In this document: piece after piece, positions 48,521-57,544 of the stretch
Layout of the letters: each line of letters opens with the position of its first letter
Position numbering within the stretch: position 1 is the first letter of the stretch
From: Cepaea nemoralis
Taxonomy: Eukaryota; Mollusca; Gastropoda; Stylommatophora; Helicidae
Assembly: GCA_014155875.1 (NCBI GenBank)
Contig: JACEFZ010015001.1
Coordinates: 152,501-216,500, forward strand
Direction: 5' to 3'
DNA: 64,000 nucleotides
The notes under the pieces: model-generated
Databases searched by the model: none
Told to the model about the DNA's origin: nothing
What the model saw: only the letters and a program-made list of their open reading frames with translations
Translations under genes and position numbers: made by a program

Positions 48521-49688
48521 GACACTCTTCCGAATAACGGTCCTAAATTATTTAGTGTAAAAATCATCCCTTACAGGGCCTCATTAGGTGATATAATAAA
48601 AAAAATATTAAACTCTACGAACTAAAATATAGAACTGAGAAAATGGAATAACGTACCATTAATATTTCAGTTACATGTGGAAATTGTGGCACAAAAGTTG
48701 TAAATACTGTTCGAAAGCATGTTTTTTGTGAAAAAATTGTACATATTGGAACGAGCATTGAATGTGTTGTCGCTCACGGTTCAGTGTGACATGGACTGCT
48801 AGACCGATTGATGGATGCAATAAATGTTTTTGGGCCCGGAGGGCCCTCACAGTCGTCGGAGTGTATACCTATCAGTTATATGTGGAAATAGATATACAGT
48901 CCGACGACAGTCAGGGCCCTCTGGGCCCAGGAAACATTTATTGCATCCATTGATTGGTCTAGCAGTCCACGTCACTTTGAACCAGAAGTGATCGACAACA
49001 TCAACTAATGAGGCTGCCAATGTGCTGGTAAGGGTATGCTGTAGCTACACTGGTAAACTAAGCTTAAACGTGTACCAGAATACACTGAACCACTATAGCT
49101 TTCCATGTGAAAAACATGCCAAATACATTTCTTTTCTTCACAAGTTCATATAGCAACAAGTTCAACTCTAGCAAATCCTACTTACAACTTGCAGTACTCG
49201 TTCACTACAAGCCCTCAGCCCGCTCAGCTACACGGCTAGCCTCACTCTCTGTGCAGTAGAGTGATAAACGACCTGGCGTATTAACCTGACCATTCTGCTT
49301 GCGGTACACCTGATCTCAGTAACTATGTCGCTCTTCCCCTTTTGTTCAATCGTTGGGTTCTCAGCATAGTCAAATTTCTGTCAACATCTTCATATTGGGA
49401 CGCTGGTTTTGTATGTTCTACGATGTGTACCTGGCTGTGCTTCCCGGCAGACTCCATTCTCCAATCCCTGCTAATCGCTCGCCTAACACATCACGTGGCG
49501 TCAGCTCGCGATTCTATTGGCTCTTTCAATCTTTACTGTCTCCCTCTCGGCGATCCTTATCGTGACCAGTTGTTACAACCAACAACTGTTAGCCGAGTTG
49601 TTGTCCTCATAACTAAACTCATGGCAGAGGTCATGTAAGGGATACTTTTTACACTAAATAATTTATGATCGTTATTCAGTAGAGTGCC
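48521..49688. mobile_element. Foldback DNA element, copy 2, inverted, 8-bp TSD
   Basis: The left end GACACTCTTCCGAATAACGG and right end GTTATTCAGTAGAGTGCC are inverted repeats of the same family as copy 1. The perfect duplication GAAAATGC lies at 48513-48520 and 49689-49696. The central hairpin (GGGCCCTCACAGTCGTCGG) is conserved. Bases 48600-48770 match copy 1 in reverse orientation (48060-48240), so the two copies point in opposite directions. About 600 bases at 49015-49625 have no counterpart in copy 1. They are either a later insertion or a longer version of the element. Confidence 0.88.
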
Positions 49689-49895
49689 GAAAATGCTGTA
49701 GTGTAAATGAGGTCAAGTTACGTTAACACCTTGATATTTCAATTTTAATTTGACAATTAATATTAACCAGCCTGAATTATAAATAAAAATCTAATTTGCT
49801 GTTGTTGATGTTAAGGTCATATATGAACATTTAAGGTCACATTTTGTCGTTATTCAGGTCTTAAATGACTGCACATTTTATGATTTGACTTGTGT

Positions 49896-50115
49896 AGGTC
49901 CTCAAAGTCTGTGCTCTAGTTATGCACAATCATTGTTGTAGGTCCTCAAAGTCCTTGTTCTAGTTGTGCACAATCATTCTTGTAAGTCCTCAAAGTCCTT
50001 GCTCTGGTTATGCACAATATTCATTGTGTAGGTCCTCAAAGTCCTTCCTCTAGTTATGCACAATCATTGCTGTAGGTCTTCAAAGTCCTTACTCTAGTTA
50101 TGCACAATCAGACTT
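49896..50115. repeat. 44-bp tandem repeat x 5
   Basis: Five copies of GTAGGTCCTCAAAGTCCTTG followed by TCTAGTTATGCACAATCATT, 43-46 bases apart. Confidence 0.95.
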
Positions 50116-51039
50116 GATACATTACTTGAACATGGTGGATGGTGCAAGGACGCTTGACGCCATACACTTGAAATAAATGCCCGGGTAATTTTATTATTTT
50201 AAAATTGTAATTGTAAAAAGCAATAAATAATTATCGTGAGAAGGAGGAAAAGAAGAAGAGCTTGCCTTTTATATTATAATTATTATATCGTAGCCCTTGT
50301 TATCAAGCCTGGATCTTTTTCGATGTGCAATTGTGAAACTTCATAGAAGTTAGAAGTCGCCCTTCTTGTTACTTTAGTGAGCGTCGTCACAAAGAACAGT
50401 AACGCCAACGGGACCTCGAACTAGCTAGGCAGCAGTGAATAATATTAATACGTGTGCTGTTATTAATATATAATCGCCAAGCTGAATGGTTATAATAAAA
50501 TTATAAAGTTATATTATAACATATTATTGCATCTTTCATGTATATCGTTTAATGCACATCACTTACCTGGGTAACAAATCTGCAACCTGCACCCGAGAAA
50601 CACGTAGCTGTGTGTGAACAGTGAGTGAGGGGAAACCGCAAGAGCTTTCTTTTTAAATAGAGCAAATCAGGTATTTCACCATCGGCGGCAATAGTACAGT
50701 ACAAGATGCATAGCATAGCTAGCAGTCGACGGACAGACTGTTGGATTAAACTGGGACAGTTCAGTTCAGGCTTACAATGGTATCTTTTTAAGAAAGGTGT
50801 TGTAGCATATATTTCAAGATATATAATATATGTAACTCAGTAACAGTCACTCATATTATTTGACTTACTTTGTACGGTAGGCCTATATTCTCGCTCTGAC
50901 TGGGAAACAAATCTTGAATCTGACCGTTATGTTAACTTCTGCATTGCACTGAGACCTAATCCATAATCATAATTATTAATAACAAGATTGGTCGGAAACT
51001 CCTTGGAACCTAAAAACAATAAATACAAGTTAGTTATAT
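50116..51039. other. No recognised feature
   Basis: AT-rich; no gene or shared repeat identified. Confidence 0.4.
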
Positions 51040-51340
51040 GTTCTTTACAGGACGCCGCAATCAACCCCAGTATAATTTGGGTGTTAGGTTGTTTTTTTTT
51101 GCGCTCGCTCACTTTGAACTCAAGCGTAGTCCATCCACACTACTTCTAGTAGTGCTAATTTTGTGTGAGGATTAGCTATTCCCTATTAATAGTGTCCTTG
51201 CCATCAGACGAACCCACTCCGGCGTCACAGATACTTTAATACTTGTAACTTACATCCCCAAGCCAAGGTTGGGTGTTAGTGATTTTTTAATGCAAATTTA
51301 TTTTCAATTGTTTGTTATTGCTTTCTGATCTGCCAACGCT
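51040..51340 (-). mobile_element. SINE family D, copy 5 (split by SINE B)
   Basis: TTCTTTACAGGACGCCGCAA, CAACCCCAGTATAATTTGGG and, after the inserted SINE B, GTTATTGCTTTCTGATCTGC match family D in order. The tRNA head is missing or decayed. Confidence 0.65.
51088..51268 (-). mobile_element. SINE family B, copy 4, 5'-truncated, nested in SINE D
   Basis: Poly(A) end at 51090-51100 (poly(T) on plus) and body GCGCTCGCTCACTTTGAACT. The tRNA head is absent. The perfect 11-bp duplication TTGGGTGTTAG lies at 51077-51087 and 51269-51279. It shows that SINE B was active after SINE D and that the insertion was truncated. Confidence 0.9.
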
Positions 51341-51344
51341 CAAA

Positions 51345-51590
51345 TTTAGTTGCATGTCCTTCACAGGACGTAGCAGTCAGCCCCAGCATTTTGGCTGTTC
51401 ATGATTCCTGGGCAAGTTTTACATTCAGTAATTTGCCATTGCTTTCTGAACGACCGCCACCAATACTTTTTTCGACAAAACCAGCACCGCTGTGTTTCGA
51501 ACCCGGGTATACGGTATTACGAATCGTGTCGGTATCCCCTTCGCTACGGAGGCGGCCGACGATCAAACAAATATTTGATTTCAAATAGCC
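51345..51590 (-). mobile_element. SINE family D, copy 6 (best copy)
   Basis: Complete body (CCTTCACAGGACGTAGCAGT … TTGCCATTGCTTTCTGAACG). A minus-strand head contains TACCCGGGTTCGAAACACAG, a good B box, and CGAAGGGGATACCGACACG before it. Confidence 0.75.
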
Positions 51591-51744
51591 TGCATCTTAT
51601 TTCAAACACTGCATGTTGGGAAGTAAGACTACCTTCTCTGCCACTAACCCACGGGTGCTAATCTAAAGTGCTACGAAAATATCTAACACTAGTCTTCTAA
51701 ATTCCAAAGTTCTTGGTTCAGGTGTGTGCTGATAATAATAACAT
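51591..51744. other. No recognised feature
   Basis: Short unassigned interval. Confidence 0.3.
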
Positions 51745-51800
51745 CTCCCCCGATGTGTCTCCACCTTGCCGTGGTGGGGGAGCTTGCGTGTCCCATTGAC
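51745..51800 (+). promoter_or_regulatory. Nested-pairing motif resembling an HDV-like ribozyme core (tentative)
   Basis: CTCCCCC (51745-51751) can pair with GGGGGAG (51776-51782), enclosing a hairpin ACC-TTGCCGT-GGT whose 3' strand directly abuts GGGGGAG. HDV-like self-cleaving ribozymes at LINE 5' ends have this P1/P3/L3 layout. A convincing P2 and P4 and the catalytic C were not identified, so this is a hypothesis only. Confidence 0.25.
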
Positions 51801-52400
51801 CTCATCTGCTTGCCGATGGATGAAAACTACATATTGGAAAGCTTATGGGATAGGGGCCAGACTAAGAGAGACACAACCTGCTGCTCTGCAGGTAGACTGA
51901 GGATAGCAGTCAAGAGTTTAAATCAGGCGCACGAAGGCAGAAATTCTTGGTCCGGACAATACCCTAAGGCTCTCTATCGAGGATTTAGGCTGAACGTCTC
52001 TAAGCCACAAACCCTCGGATGTGAGAGCCGGGCCGATACCCACCTACCGAGACATAGAGATGAGATACTGAGCATGCTACATGCTCAGTTCTAATACTTG
52101 TTCGAAGGCTCTCAGCTGGGGAATATGAGGGATTCCCGGATGAGAGGGCCTGGCCGTTTCCTCGTTCACTGCTGCACGGAGGTAAGGTGCTGAGCCGGCA
52201 GCACATGTAGCCTACCCCGTGAGCGAGTACTAAAATGCAGAAAATGCCTCAGTCGAATGAAATGGTTACGAAAACTGTCTGTATCTAACTTATAGAGAGT
52301 GTAGAAAAAAAATGAAAAAACGTCTCAATAACACGAAATGGAACGCACGGCTAGCGAATCCATTGCGTGGTCCGAAGTCAAAAGCAAAAGCTTACCGAGT
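51745..52400 (+). mobile_element. 5' region of a LINE-like element
   Basis: Begins with CTCCCCCGATGTGTCTCCAC and CTTGCCGTGGTGGGGGAGCT, which I recognise as the sort of conserved start seen on invertebrate LINE-like repeats. GC content is clearly above that of the flanks. A 122-codon frame (51726-52094) overlaps it but has no recognisable domain. A start codon at 52312 opens a short basic frame (KKRLNNTKWNARLANPLRGP…) that could be the stump of an ORF. The sequence then jumps to 3'-type repeats, so the coding middle is missing. Confidence 0.6.
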
Positions 52401-52830
52401 GGATGTCGCCCGCAGTCTGACCGCTCCTGGTGTGTGCTTGAGCGACCAGTGGCAAGCGAGATGCCCAACACATGGAAGTGAGGAACTAAAGCAGCCATGA
52501 GCAGGACGTGGCAACTCCTCGGGTGAGCCCAGTCTCAGAGCAATATGTGCCGGCTCTGCAATTATGGAAGCCTCCTTGGATAGCGAGGGAATGCCCATGG
52601 TCTGCCCCTGCCTTCCCTTGAGGGTCGACCGCGATGTCGTTGATCGTTCTATCTTGACCAGCTGAGATGTGGGCGACATCACAACAATAAGTCTAACGTG
52701 CCTCGAAACCCGAGGAAGGCTAACCTCATTAAAAAATGCCCGCCGAAGTCGGAAGTGCCGTCCTACGGGTGGCAAACTAAAAATTGGCACTACGCATTTA
52801 CGTCCGAGTGAAATGTCTCGTCCGAATGTC
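52400..52830 (+). repeat. 3'-type segment, first tandem copy
   Basis: CGCTCCTGGTGTGTGCTTGA, AGCAGCCATGAGCAGGACGT and ATGTGCCGGCTCTGCAATTA recur about 570 bases downstream. Ends with GAGGAAGGCTAACCTCATTA and TGCCCGCCGAAGTCGGAAGT, the form of the LINE 3' end also seen at 53.55 and 59.45 kb. Confidence 0.8.
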
Positions 52831-52960
52831 TCGTGCTAGGAACAGCTCTGACTACCTAGTTTCCGAATGCCGCTCTTGTTCGGAACAGCTCTGACTAGGT
52901 AGTTTTCCGAATGTCTGTCGTGCCTGGAACAGCTCTGACGGGCGCAACGACAAGCACATG
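52831..52960. repeat. Short tandem repeat between the two copies
   Basis: Three copies of GGAACAGCTCTGAC, at about 52839, 52879 and 52927, with CCTAGT/GGTAGT and TTTCCGAATG after or between them. Confidence 0.8.
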
Positions 52961-53425
52961 TCCGAAAACTCGCTGAGTGGATACCGTCTGCAGACCTGTC
53001 TGGTTTGTGCGGGAACGGCCCGGGGCGAACGAAATGCCCAATATATTGAAGTGAGGAATTAAAGCAGCCATGAGCAGGACGTGACGATTCCCTCGGTGAG
53101 CCCAGCACCAGAGCGTTATGTGCCGGCTCTGCAATTATGGAAGCCACCCAGGATGGCGGAAAATGCTATGGACTGTCCCTGCCTTCATTTGAGGGATGAC
53201 CGTGCAGTCTTCGACTGTTCAAACTTGACCAGCTGGGAGGTGGACAGTACCACAAAAGTGAGAGTCTTCCAGGAATGCTAACCTGGTCAAAAATGCACGC
53301 TAAAAGTCGAATGTGTTGGCCTAAGGGTTTCGACCCAAGGGTGCCTAACCAGACACACCGCATTCACATCTGAAAAAACACTCCGGATGAACGCAAAGAA
53401 GAAGAAGATAATAACACTAGTGTGT
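52961..53425 (+). repeat. 3'-type segment, second tandem copy, with GAA tail
   Basis: Repeats the first copy (AGCAGCCATGAGCAGGACGT, ATGTGCCGGCTCTGCAATTA). It ends GAATGCTAACCTGGTC, CACTCCGGATGAACGCAAAG, AAGAAGAAG, the terminal tail of the family. Confidence 0.8.
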
Positions 53426-53544
53426 AGCTGGAGCAGCCTTGTAACACACTGGCTTCCTTCCGTAGCATTATATTAGTTCGTATCATGCGTGCTTATTAAT
53501 CAATCAAGTTTCCATCTCTGCATTAAATGTTGGTTATATTAACT

Positions 53545-53676
53545 CAAGAATCCCGGGAAGGTTAACCCGATCAACAAATGCCTGCAGAAGTCGGATGTGT
53601 CAGCCTAACGGCGCAAGAGGCTGTAAACAGGCATAACACAATCACATCCGGAAAAAAAAAACTCCGGATGAACGCA
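53545..53676 (+). mobile_element. 5'-truncated LINE-like 3' end
   Basis: CCGGGAAGGTTAACCCGATC, GCCTGCAGAAGTCGGATGTG and CTCCGGATGAACGCAGAAG match the ends at 53.4 and 59.6 kb. CCGGGAAGGTTAACCCG forms a small stem. The GAA tract follows without a break. Confidence 0.8.
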
Positions 53677-53796
53677 GAAGAAGAAGAAGAAGAAGAAGAA
53701 GAAGAAGAAGAAGAAGAAGAAGAAGAAGAAGAAGAAGAAGAAGAAGAAGAAGAAGAAGAAGAAGAAGAAGAAGAAGAAGAAGAAGAAGAAGAAGAA
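53677..53796 (+). repeat. (GAA)40 tract, expanded retrotransposon tail
   Basis: About 40 uninterrupted GAA units directly after the LINE-like 3' end. Other copies of the family end in only three to four units. Frames of poly-Glu, poly-Ser and poly-Phe across it are meaningless. Confidence 0.98.
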
Positions 53797-54001
53797 ATCA
53801 AGAATCAACACCACTACACTTGGTACATTACAACAAGTGCTCCGTCCCCTTCTCCAGTAGCCAATGAAGAGATCTCATGCTGAAGGTGCCGGTGGCAGCC
53901 TGTCGGCTGTAAGCCGCCAACAACCTAGGTTCCTAGGTTCCCTCTCATAACCTTTTTCCAGTCTATCAATTGATGTTGTTCAGCAGTAGTTGGGTCTAAC
54001 A

Positions 54002-54410
54002 CAGTGGTTCTCAAACTTTTTTGGTCCATTCCCCCATTTACCATATGTTAAGAACGTCATTCCTCCCCTTTCGAAATTCCTTAATATAAATCCCCCACCC
54101 CTCCCCCACCCAGCTTTACACAGTATACATAAAAATAGAAGATAAATTTAATAACACATACTAGAACAAGTCTAGAGATCTACATAAAAAGTGATTTGTG
54201 GGTCTACTTACGTTATAAAACGAATTTCATTAGGGCGAGAAGTACAGAACCGTAAAATTTAGGAGGGGGGGGGGAACAATATCAAGTAACTGGTTCTTGT
54301 ATTAATGCGATCTTGAAATAATCTTGATCCCCCCCCCCCCCTGGAAACTCTAAAATTCCCCCTTCCCTGGGGGGGGGGGGGGGGAATTCCCCACCGGCTG
54401 AGAACCACTG
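54002..54410. mobile_element. hAT-type MITE, copy 2
   Basis: Left end CAGTGGTTCTCAAACTTTTT, right end CGGCTGAGAACCACTG. The body (CACATACTAGAACAAGTC, CTACTTACGTTATAAAAC, GGGCGAGAAGTACAGAAC) matches copy 1. The duplication is imperfect (GTCTAACA before, GCTAACAC after). Long runs of G and C near the right end may be sequencing or replication artefacts. Confidence 0.88.
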
Positions 54411-55090
54411 GCTAACACTATGTTAACTAAAAGTCATTGACATGTTTATCATACTGCCTAATGTTTAAGGGGGTCCACTTCATCGGGGGACAAACAGGGC
54501 CCCCCTGACATTGGGCAAGCTGACACCTAAGCCAGTTCGCCAAAGTTGTCACCCATTTCTAACGCCGTCTTCCTCTTGCGCTCTTCCCTTCCAATGTTCT
54601 GTTTAGGCTGGGGTTGTCAGAAGTCCCGGTATTCTAGGAAAATAAACAATGTGCAATAACACAAAGTAATGCAGCTTTACAGAACACAATTACGGAAAAC
54701 ATAGAATGTTGCGGCGACTAGCCTTCATCAGCAAACAAATACATTCACAAAATACAACATATAATCACGGTATTCCAAGACAGTCATGGTTTTAATGAAA
54801 TAATTCACTGTCCCGAAAAATGCTTTCGGGGCGCCTTTCTGCCCCGTTTTTCTTTCCTGCCAACTGAAATATTTGATTAAAATGAAAAATTTCTTGGTTT
54901 TCTGTTGGTAGAAATGTTTAACTTGTGACAGCGATTAAGAGCATAATGTGTCAAGCAAAAGCTGCATTCCAGAAAATGTAAATTATTTTATTCAATAAGT
55001 CACTATCACTAACTAACTGTCATAAAAAGAGCACTTAAATATAATGTATAACCTGATTTGCTGTATGATATTGAATCATGGAAAGTGAAT
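54411..55090. other. No recognised gene; may include the 5' UTR of the ORF1 element
   Basis: AT-rich up to about 55090. GC content rises at about 55110 (AACGAGCGGGTCGTCGTC), the likely start of the LINE that carries ORF1. Confidence 0.4.
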
Positions 55091-55200
55091 GATCAAATTA
55101 GAAAAACATTGGAAGCAACGAGCGGGTCGTCGTCATTCGCACTGCGAGCGCTAACAAGTCAAGTAGCATTATTCTGTCAAGAAGCCTGATACGCGGGAAA

Positions 55201-56643
55201 ATGTCACGAGGAAAGTCCAACAACAAGAAGCACGCTGTTGCCAAGATGTGCAGCGTGGGAGCCGACAACAAGAAGAAGAACGTCGAGAGCCCACCTGCTA
55301 GCTGCATCAAAGAGCCTGATACTACAGCCATTACTGAAGCTACTACGAGGGAGAAGATTGACAGCCCAACACAGTCAAGAACCAAGACAGCAGAGAAGAA
55401 GGAGGAGAAAGACACCAGAGTCGGAAACACCGACTCAAAAACAGTCCGATGGGTTGTCAAGCGTATTCCTGTGGAGCTGACAGATGAAGAAATCATGAAG
55501 CAGCTATGTGAAGAGAATCTTCGCATCCGATTCTTGAAGGCTGAGCGGCTTCTCACCTACTCCAAGATACCTACAACCCTGGAAGTGGTGACATCGGAGG
55601 GCAGCGAGATGCTGACCACCGTGTCATACAACAAAAGAATGCAGCAACCAGAGAGATTCATCCCAAGAATCACTCAATGTTCCAGATGTCAGAAGGCCGG
55701 CCACAGCAGAGCTATATGTCGCAGTAAGACGGAAATCTGCCGATACTGCGCCGATCACCACGCCTTCAAGGAGTGTCCGCTGGCCAAGATGGACACGGAC
55801 TTCCGAGCTCCCAACAACAAAAGAAAGTGCGCTAACTGCCTGGGCAAACATGGAGCAAGATACCTGGGCTGTCCGTACCTTCAGAAACATAGAGACGTCT
55901 TAAAAATCGCCATCATCACAAAGACACCATTCAAGGAAGCAATGCAGAGGGGCGAGACAGCCAAGGGTATAGCACAAGCTGAAAGAGATCAACTTCAAAG
56001 GCAGATAGACGAGTTGAAGAAACAAGTCAAGGCACTGCTGACGAGGACTCCGACCAGTGATAATGAGAAGCTGCTGGCCGACATGAAAGAAATCCAGCAC
56101 GACATCAAACAAGAGATCCAGCGCATGGCTGAAATGAAGAAGGAGAACGAAGAAATCCTACAAATGATCAAGACCGAAAGAGAACTGCATAGAGCTGAAA
56201 TGGAACTCTTTCAAAGCAAACCAGCAGAATCCATACAAGAACCCACAGAGAAACCGCAAGATGAAAACCAAGATACCGAGCCTGAACCGCAAGCTAAAGC
56301 CAGCAGCCCAACCACAACGCCCAAGAGGGAACTACTATACCGTCGGATCTCTGAAGGAGGCACAGAATGCCCAGTCGACAAGGAGGAACTCAAGCGCGAG
56401 GAATTCAGAAGGCGCTGGGAAGAAAAAGAAAAGAAGAAACCTAAAAAACTCCGGGGGAAACCGATGGTATACCCAGTAATACACTACAACCGAGAGGCCG
56501 ACTTCGAGTACTATATCGAGGACGGTATAATCGTACCATGGCTGACCACGGAGGAAGAAAACGCTAGGCAGCAGATACGCAAACGCAACAAGGAGGAAAA
56601 TGAATACGTCGAAAAGGTCCTTCAGAAAATACACAAAAAATGA
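55201..56643 (+). CDS. LINE ORF1 (gag-like) protein, 480 residues, intact
   Basis: Nucleic-acid-binding ORF1 protein of a non-LTR retrotransposon (Jockey/CR1-like by architecture), expected to package element RNA. The N-terminus (1-75) is Lys/Ser/Thr-rich and disordered. Residues about 80-155 form a small folded segment (VRWVVKRIPVELTDEEI…). Three zinc knuckles follow: CSRCQKAGHSRAIC at 160 (CX2CX4HX4C), CRYCADHHAFKEC at 180, and CANCLGKHGARYLGC at 210. Residues about 258-342 are a heptad-like coiled coil rich in E, K, Q and L. The tail is charged. The start at 55201 is the first ATG of the open frame and follows GCGGGAAA. The frame is unbroken, and its GC content is higher than that of its surroundings, so it is young. 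No endonuclease or reverse transcriptase follows, so the element is incomplete or 3'-deleted. Confidence 0.9.
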   Translation: MSRGKSNNKKHAVAKMCSVGADNKKKNVESPPASCIKEPDTTAITEATTREKIDSPTQSRTKTAEKKEEKDTRVGNTDSKTVRWVVKRIPVELTDEEIMKQLCEENLRIRFLKAERLLTYSKIPTTLEVVTSEGSEMLTTVSYNKRMQQPERFIPRITQCSRCQKAGHSRAICRSKTEICRYCADHHAFKECPLAKMDTDFRAPNNKRKCANCLGKHGARYLGCPYLQKHRDVLKIAIITKTPFKEAMQRGETAKGIAQAERDQLQRQIDELKKQVKALLTRTPTSDNEKLLADMKEIQHDIKQEIQRMAEMKKENEEILQMIKTERELHRAEMELFQSKPAESIQEPTEKPQDENQDTEPEPQAKASSPTTTPKRELLYRRISEGGTECPVDKEELKREEFRRRWEEKEKKKPKKLRGKPMVYPVIHYNREADFEYYIEDGIIVPWLTTEEENARQQIRKRNKEENEYVEKVLQKIHKK

Positions 56644-56930
56644 AATAAAATACCAAATAAAAAGTCCTTTTAAGGACTGCAACCAGTCAAGCCTGGAGCC
56701 TGCACCAACAACGAAAACAAAAGGAAACATGCACAAAAGACAGCCGCCGACCGATCCCCCAGCTGGAGTGGGATCACGAAAAGTCCTTATAAGGACTGCA
56801 GCCAGACGAGCCAGGAGCCTACACCAACAAAGAAAACCATAACAACAGAAGAGCACAAAGGATAGCCGCCGACCACTGCTGACGTCACAGACACAAACGC
56901 TACATAACCAGTCCGAGATAGGACTCACAA
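56644..56930 (+). repeat. Tandem repeat with two histone-like stem-loops
   Basis: Two copies about 119 bases apart. Each begins AGTCCTT(T/A)TAAGGACTGCA and continues CCAGTCAAGCC/GCCAGACGAGCC, GGAGCCT, CACAAAAGACAGCCGCCGAC/CACAAAGGATAGCCGCCGAC. The hairpins are at 56663-56678 (6-bp stem, loop TTTA) and 56782-56797 (a perfect 16-base palindrome). Both follow an A-rich stretch, as histone mRNA 3' stem-loops do. They lie 20 and 139 bases after the ORF1 stop, so they belong to its transcript. Confidence 0.75.
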
Positions 56931-57179
56931 GACAAAGAATTAGGGTGAATAAAATCACAAAAACCACGTACCTCAACAATAACCACAGCTGATGAAGCAG
57001 GTTAGGCGAGGTCGAATGTGGAATATTTGTTTTTGAAATGGAATTGGAATCGGAATGGAAGAGTGGTTCCTGAAACGAATGTTGCTGATACCTGTGAGCG
57101 TCATAATAAATAACAATGATTGCATGAACGAGTCTAATGGCAATTGAACATTATATACAATTATACGAAAGAGAGGCAA
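56931..57179. other. No recognised feature
   Basis: Contains GGAATTGGAATCGGAATGGA, a short GGAAT-like repeat; nothing else. Confidence 0.35.
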
Positions 57180-57275
57180 ACAATGTTCAAGAGACTTAAT
57201 CAGCAAAACCAGCAACAGAGATCTATAGAGATACTTGAACGCCTACGCCAGTTTGCAGGACACATGATGATGATG
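57180..57275 (+). pseudogene. RTE-like LINE 3' end
   Basis: AGATACTTGAACGCCTACGC, CAGTTTGCAGGACACATGAT and GATGATG correspond, on the plus strand, to the terminus of the copy at 21.2 kb (AACGCCTACGCCAGCTGGCA). Confidence 0.7.
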
Positions 57276-57544
57276 TATGACAATATTATTAATTTGTGTA
57301 GCATCTTTGATTCTAAGAGAAACGCCCGAGCTTCTCAGTTACAAGATCTGGCAACCTACTATAGATACATCATGATGATGAGTGACAATATTGTATAATA
57401 AATCTTTTGTTTTTTAAATGATATTCTCTCTACCCGTGTATATAACCACTAATGAAGAATCAGATATGATCGGCTGGTCACTTGACTCGCGTGCCACATC
57501 ACAGGCTACCTAAACGAATTTGTTATGAGCTGTGCTGTAGTTAA

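Noticed and set aside
53571..53883. Poly-Glu, poly-Ser and poly-Phe frames
   Set aside because: All read the (GAA)40 tract.
55098..56979. Long minus-strand and out-of-frame plus-strand frames over ORF1 (up to 214 codons)
   Set aside because: Shadows of the plus-strand ORF1, which alone has zinc knuckles and a coiled coil; stretches rich in Phe, Leu and Val are typical of antisense reading.
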